Source of the DNA: Candidatus Aminicenantota bacterium
Lineage (GTDB): Bacteria; Acidobacteriota; Aminicenantia; UBA2199
Reading direction: 5' to 3'
DNA: 38,146 nt
NCBI GenBank assembly: GCA_020355945.1
Contig: CP070627.1
Coordinates: forward strand, 7,665,738 to 7,703,883
This document shows positions 37,401 through 38,146 of the stretch, piece by piece. The translations under genes and the position numbers were made by a program. Each line of letters starts with the position of its first letter. The stretch's first letter is position 1. The notes beneath the pieces are model-generated. The model did no database searches and had not been told where the DNA came from. It saw only the letters and a list, made by a program, of their open reading frames with translations.

Positions 37401-38146
37401 AGCGATTGTATATATTACAGCAGATGGATTTGACCGGCACTGCTTACAACATACCTGAAATCATCCCTTTGGCAAACCTGGAAAAACTCGAAATAGAAAA
37501 ATTGAAAAACTGCTTCCAGAAATTAATAAAGAGGCATGAAAGCTTGCGAACCTCATTTGAGATGAAGGAAGAAGAACCGGTCCAGAGGGTTCATGATGAG
37601 GTGGAATTTGAAATTGAATATTGTTTAGCCACAGAGGACACAGAGAACAGAGAGGGAACAAGGGGGCTTGCCCCCTTGTTTAAAGACCTGGCAGCAAGTA
37701 CTTTAAAGAGCTTCATTCGTCCTTTTGATCTTTCGCAGGCGCCATTGCTCCGAGTGGACCTGATAAACAAAGGGGAAAAGGAATACATCTTAATGATAGA
37801 CATGCATCATATCATATCGGATGGTCTTTCTCACCGTATATTGGTAACGGATTTCATAAAATTCTACAACAATGAAACCGTAACACCCTTGCCAATACAC
37901 TATAAAGATTTCTCAGCATGGCAAAATAGTGAAAAGGAAAAGTTTGAAATCAAGCAGCAAGAGAGTTATTGGCTCAACCGGTTCGAGGGAGAGATACCAG
38001 TACTCAACGTACCCACTGATTATCCAAGACCGCGCATCCAGGATTTTGAAGGAAGCGCAGTGAGTTTTGAGATACCTGCTCATTCTACTGCGGCTTTAAA
38101 AATAATGGCCCGGAAAGAGGGGTGCACTCTCTACATGGTATTACTG
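31409..38146 (+). CDS. NRPS half-C-A-T-C-A(Gly)-T-C (3' end outside window)
   Basis: The frame is open for 2,246 codons to the window edge. ATG 31409 is preceded in frame by TGA at 31391-31393, so the start cannot move further upstream. The first 250 or so residues match only the C-terminal lobe of a C domain (EQDYWLNKL, DIIIGSPI, EFVNTALAFRN, FPLFDVVILL). There is no HHxxxDG half. A1 has pocket D-V-E-D-F-S-T-V-C (unassigned). Carrier Ser854, then a C domain with HHIVSDGVS. A2 has pocket D-I-L-Q-I-G-A-I-W, close to glycine codes; its A3 motif is SGSTSSPKG. Carrier Ser1935. The last C domain has HHIISDGLS and is cut at the edge. Hairpin repeats lie at 32313-32332 and 37659-37678, 9-mer arrays at 33419-33472 and 36647-36682, and an inverted repeat at 32582-32679. 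Confidence 0.95.
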   Translation, partial: MEIRASKDKLALAAQQNIKEQDYWLNKLSGTLVKSSFPYDYQEKKIEKSRPAQVKFQFPAELHAKTMELSKGVDVKVHMILVTGLFILLNKYMNDNKDIIIGSPILKQDIQGEFVNTALAFRNQVDDGTSFKELLLQTRETIINANDNQNYPIEILLDRLDLPNDADEFPLFDVVILLENLHDKCYIQDIHYNIMFSFLKTAGHIEGVVEYNSLLYIEGTIKRIINHYLHVLDQGLSNLDIKLSQIDMLLEQEREQILFEFNNTTRDYPGNNTLHEWFAEQAVNTPDNIALVGAFELHEKGTRGLAPLYVTYRELNDRSNRLAHRLRAKGIRHDTIAAIMVEPSLEMIVGILGILKAGGAYLPIDADYPEERINYMLADSGVEVLVTTPKLQVKVKAEVEERLIEIIDISNLSSFSTLTSTSTCQVHSSYRVSPPGTLAYIIYTSGSTGKPKGVMVEHQNVVAYLHAFYLEFNINAKDTGMQMAPYSFDVFVEEVFPILLKGGRFIIPGAAIMMHIDSLTRLIVNHGVSIIDCTPLLLNEINKSGIETPGITFISGGDVLKEEYIDKLLKIGTVYNTYGPTETTVCAAYYKCNGSAHLHANSPGIPIGKPISHYSIYILAENRKLTPIGVPGELYISGAGVSRGYLNNPELTAEKFDHDLKDYQDYHEKYHRSYRSHTSYISYLSYISKKIYKTGDLGQWLEDGNIRFLGRKDLQVKIRGYRVETGEIENRLLKNPVIKEAVVTARQDKHGDKYLCAYIVPQEKIEVSGLKESLALELPHYMIPSFFVQLSQLPLTPNGKIDQKKLPEPIIEAGAEYVAPQNQLQKQLQKIWQEALGLESIGINDHFFNIGGHSLKGIQVINSIHREFNVKVPLAELFITPTIKGLSTYIQQAARDKFVSLEPAEEKEYYALSSAQKRLYILQELEPESTAYNMPQVTTVKLKNEKGKPEQSFKKLIHRHESLRTSFEMINQQPVQRIHPSHGLGFEIDYYQSNKEQINEIMENFLKPFDLSQAPLLKVGLIKTGEEEYILMTDMHHIVSDGVSYGILTNDFIRLYSGEELALLRLQYKDFSEWQNSEKQKELIKQQESYWMKVFSGQLPVLNLPIDYPRPLLQSFEGSSVSFALNEKEVLTLKTITKKTSTTLYMCILAIYTILLSKLSGHEDIIVGTPIAARRHEELENIIGMFANTLAMRNYPPGEKTFNQFLIEVKGRTLEAFENQEYQFEELVDHVSVRRDTSRNPIFDVMFNLLNQPETADDTSHIIKQDPAYKHKKITSKFDLNLTAVAAAEKLSFHLEYCSKLFRAETIERFIDYFKTIISTVAENPEEKISKLEFITAKEKRQILYDFNDTETQYPKDKTIHQLFKEQVEKTPGCIAVIGLDHSSGEQVQLTYKELNLGACQLAYLLKQKGVKPGTIVGIMKERSIEMMVGLLGILKAEGAYLPIDPNYPAKRITYILENSSAMMLVGKVTRGDEKIEVIDIPGGKTMFSPDLMPAEKGIGDQYRVPTTRAPDLAYVIYTSGSTSSPKGVVIRHSNAVNFIKGMTAIIDFSPGKTILALTTISFDIFFLETLLSLTCGLKVVIANPHQQKDPQLLEEIITRNTVDILQVTPSGLQLLLLGETVSRCLAGVGVLIVGGETFPIHLFEKLKEKFQGKIYNAYGPTETTIWSTVKDLTHCLPQKLTIGCPIANTQVYIVDKHNRLLPVRVVGELLIGGDGVAAGYLNNVELTAEKFDRDLWDYQDYHDAYHRSYRSYKSYIIYKTGDLARWLSTGEIEFLGRMDHQVKIRGFRIDLEEIEEQLLKHEHIREAVVISRGNKNENKYLCAYIVLNTEAIDKASFEKNTSASQLKEYLSQQLPDYMIPSHFVLLEKIPLTPNRKINRKALPLPGLEAGREYTPPGDEIEKQLVMIWTEALRISERQAPIGIGDNFFELGGHSLTAIILLAKIQKELHVKIPLVEIFRTPTIKGLSRYIKEAAETRYAAIEAVEKKDYYALSSAQQRLYILQQMDLTGTAYNIPEIIPLANLEKLEIEKLKNCFQKLIKRHESLRTSFEMKEEEPVQRVHDEVEFEIEYCLATEDTENREGTRGLAPLFKDLAASTLKSFIRPFDLSQAPLLRVDLINKGEKEYILMIDMHHIISDGLSHRILVTDFIKFYNNETVTPLPIHYKDFSAWQNSEKEKFEIKQQESYWLNRFEGEIPVLNVPTDYPRPRIQDFEGSAVSFEIPAHSTAALKIMARKEGCTLYMVLL
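32313..32332 (+). repeat. Palindromic element copy 4
   Basis: An identical 20-mer with GGGAA leader, read as GTRGLAPL. It lies in the first A-domain linker of the 31409 protein, directly before YVTYRELN. Confidence 0.9.
32582..32679. repeat. Imperfect inverted repeat of GGTTRA hexamers
   Basis: The left arm, from 32582, starts CAGGTTAAGGTTAAGG. The right arm ends at 32679, and its reverse complement starts CAGGTTGAGGTTGAGG. The arms agree at about 25 of 29 positions around a loop of about 40 nt. The insert lies before the A3 motif of the first A domain of the 31409 protein and encodes a charged stretch followed by a Ser/Thr-rich one. Confidence 0.75.
33383..33426 (+). repeat. 44-bp leader repeat, copy 1
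   Basis: Matches 36611-36654 at 38 of 44 positions. It encodes DLKDYQDYHEKYHRS and leads into a 9-mer array before A7. It contains GGATTA-CAGGATTA-type subrepeats. Confidence 0.75.
33419..33472 (+). repeat. 9-mer array, second locus, six units
   Basis: CATAGGTCC, TATAGGTCC, CATACGTCC, TATATTTCC, TATTTGTCC and TATATTTCT encode HRS-YRS-HTS-YIS-YLS-YIS before YKTGDL in the first A domain of the 31409 protein. Confidence 0.9.
36611..36654 (+). repeat. 44-bp leader repeat, copy 2
   Basis: The counterpart of 33383-33426, in the Gly-type A domain of the same protein. It encodes DLWDYQDYHDAYHRS. Confidence 0.75.
36647..36682 (+). repeat. 9-mer array, third locus, four units
   Basis: CATAGGTCT, TATCGGTCA, TATAAGTCC and TATATTATC encode HRS-YRS-YKS-YII before YKTGDL in the Gly-type A domain. 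Confidence 0.8.
37624..37640 (+). repeat. 17-mer shared C-domain loop repeat, copy 2
   Basis: Identical to 22395-22411. It is followed by CACAGAGAACAGAGAGG and then palindrome copy 5, so two repeat families are stacked in one loop of the last C domain. Confidence 0.8.
37659..37678 (+). repeat. Palindromic element copy 5
   Basis: An identical 20-mer with GGGAA leader, read as GTRGLAPL. It lies in a C-domain loop before IRPFDLS, whereas the other four copies are in A domains. Confidence 0.9.

Noticed and set aside
16787..37678. GC-rich hairpins read as transcription terminators
   Set aside because: They have no following T-tract and lie in the middle of long open, conserved coding frames.

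Overview
The window is an internal slice of one very large nonribosomal peptide synthetase (NRPS) operon. All genes lie on the + strand and are tightly packed: two 4-bp ATGA overlaps, and gaps of only 15 to 67 bp elsewhere. Both ends are open. The first gene enters already inside an adenylation (A) domain and the last leaves inside a condensation (C) domain. No thioesterase, MbtH, phosphopantetheinyl transferase, transporter or regulator is visible, so those must lie outside. There is no rRNA, tRNA or housekeeping marker. AT-leaning composition, Shine-Dalgarno-led starts and the repeat families fit an uncultured Gram-negative-type bacterium (for example an Aminicenantes/Acidobacteriota-like lineage), but that placement is a guess.

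Layout (T = carrier domain, E = epimerase): 1-1935, end of an NRPS, A(partial)-T-E. 1986-3854, AsnB-type glutamine-dependent amidotransferase. 3870-5687, free-standing A-T. 5684-10240, C-A(Ser)-T-C. 10237-23544, a 4,435-residue protein A-T-C-A-T-C-A-T-C-FkbH-T-C. 23584-31341, C-A(Thr)-T-C-A(Thr)-T-C. 31409-38146 (open), half-C-A-T-C-A(Gly)-T-C. That is 11 carrier domains in view. Specificity codes read by eye against GrsA: DAKHLSLIL (unknown), DVWHFSLVD (Ser), DARNLSLMA (unknown), DIWEITADD (unknown), DVTNFALVY (Ala-like, weak), then a glyceryl unit from FkbH, DFWNIGMVH (Thr), DFWNIGMVH (Thr), DVEDFSTVC (unknown), DILQIGAIW (Gly-like).

The most interesting biology is the complete FkbH-like glyceryltransferase/phosphatase region sitting in the A-domain position of an internal elongation module. 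It predicts a glycerate unit, probably ester-linked, inside a peptide rich in Ser, Thr and Gly. Other oddities are modules split between proteins, a C-to-C junction between two proteins, and an NRPS that starts with only the second lobe of a C domain.

The second theme is DNA-level. The variable surface loops of these synthetases carry short repeats in frame. A perfect 20-bp hairpin occurs five times, always read as GTRGLAPL. 9-mer arrays encode YRS/HTS/YIS-type triplets. There are also a CCTACTA heptamer array, GGTTRA hexamer inverted repeats, and a shared 17-mer at the same C-domain loop. This looks like repeat elements repeatedly colonising tolerant loops of megasynthases.
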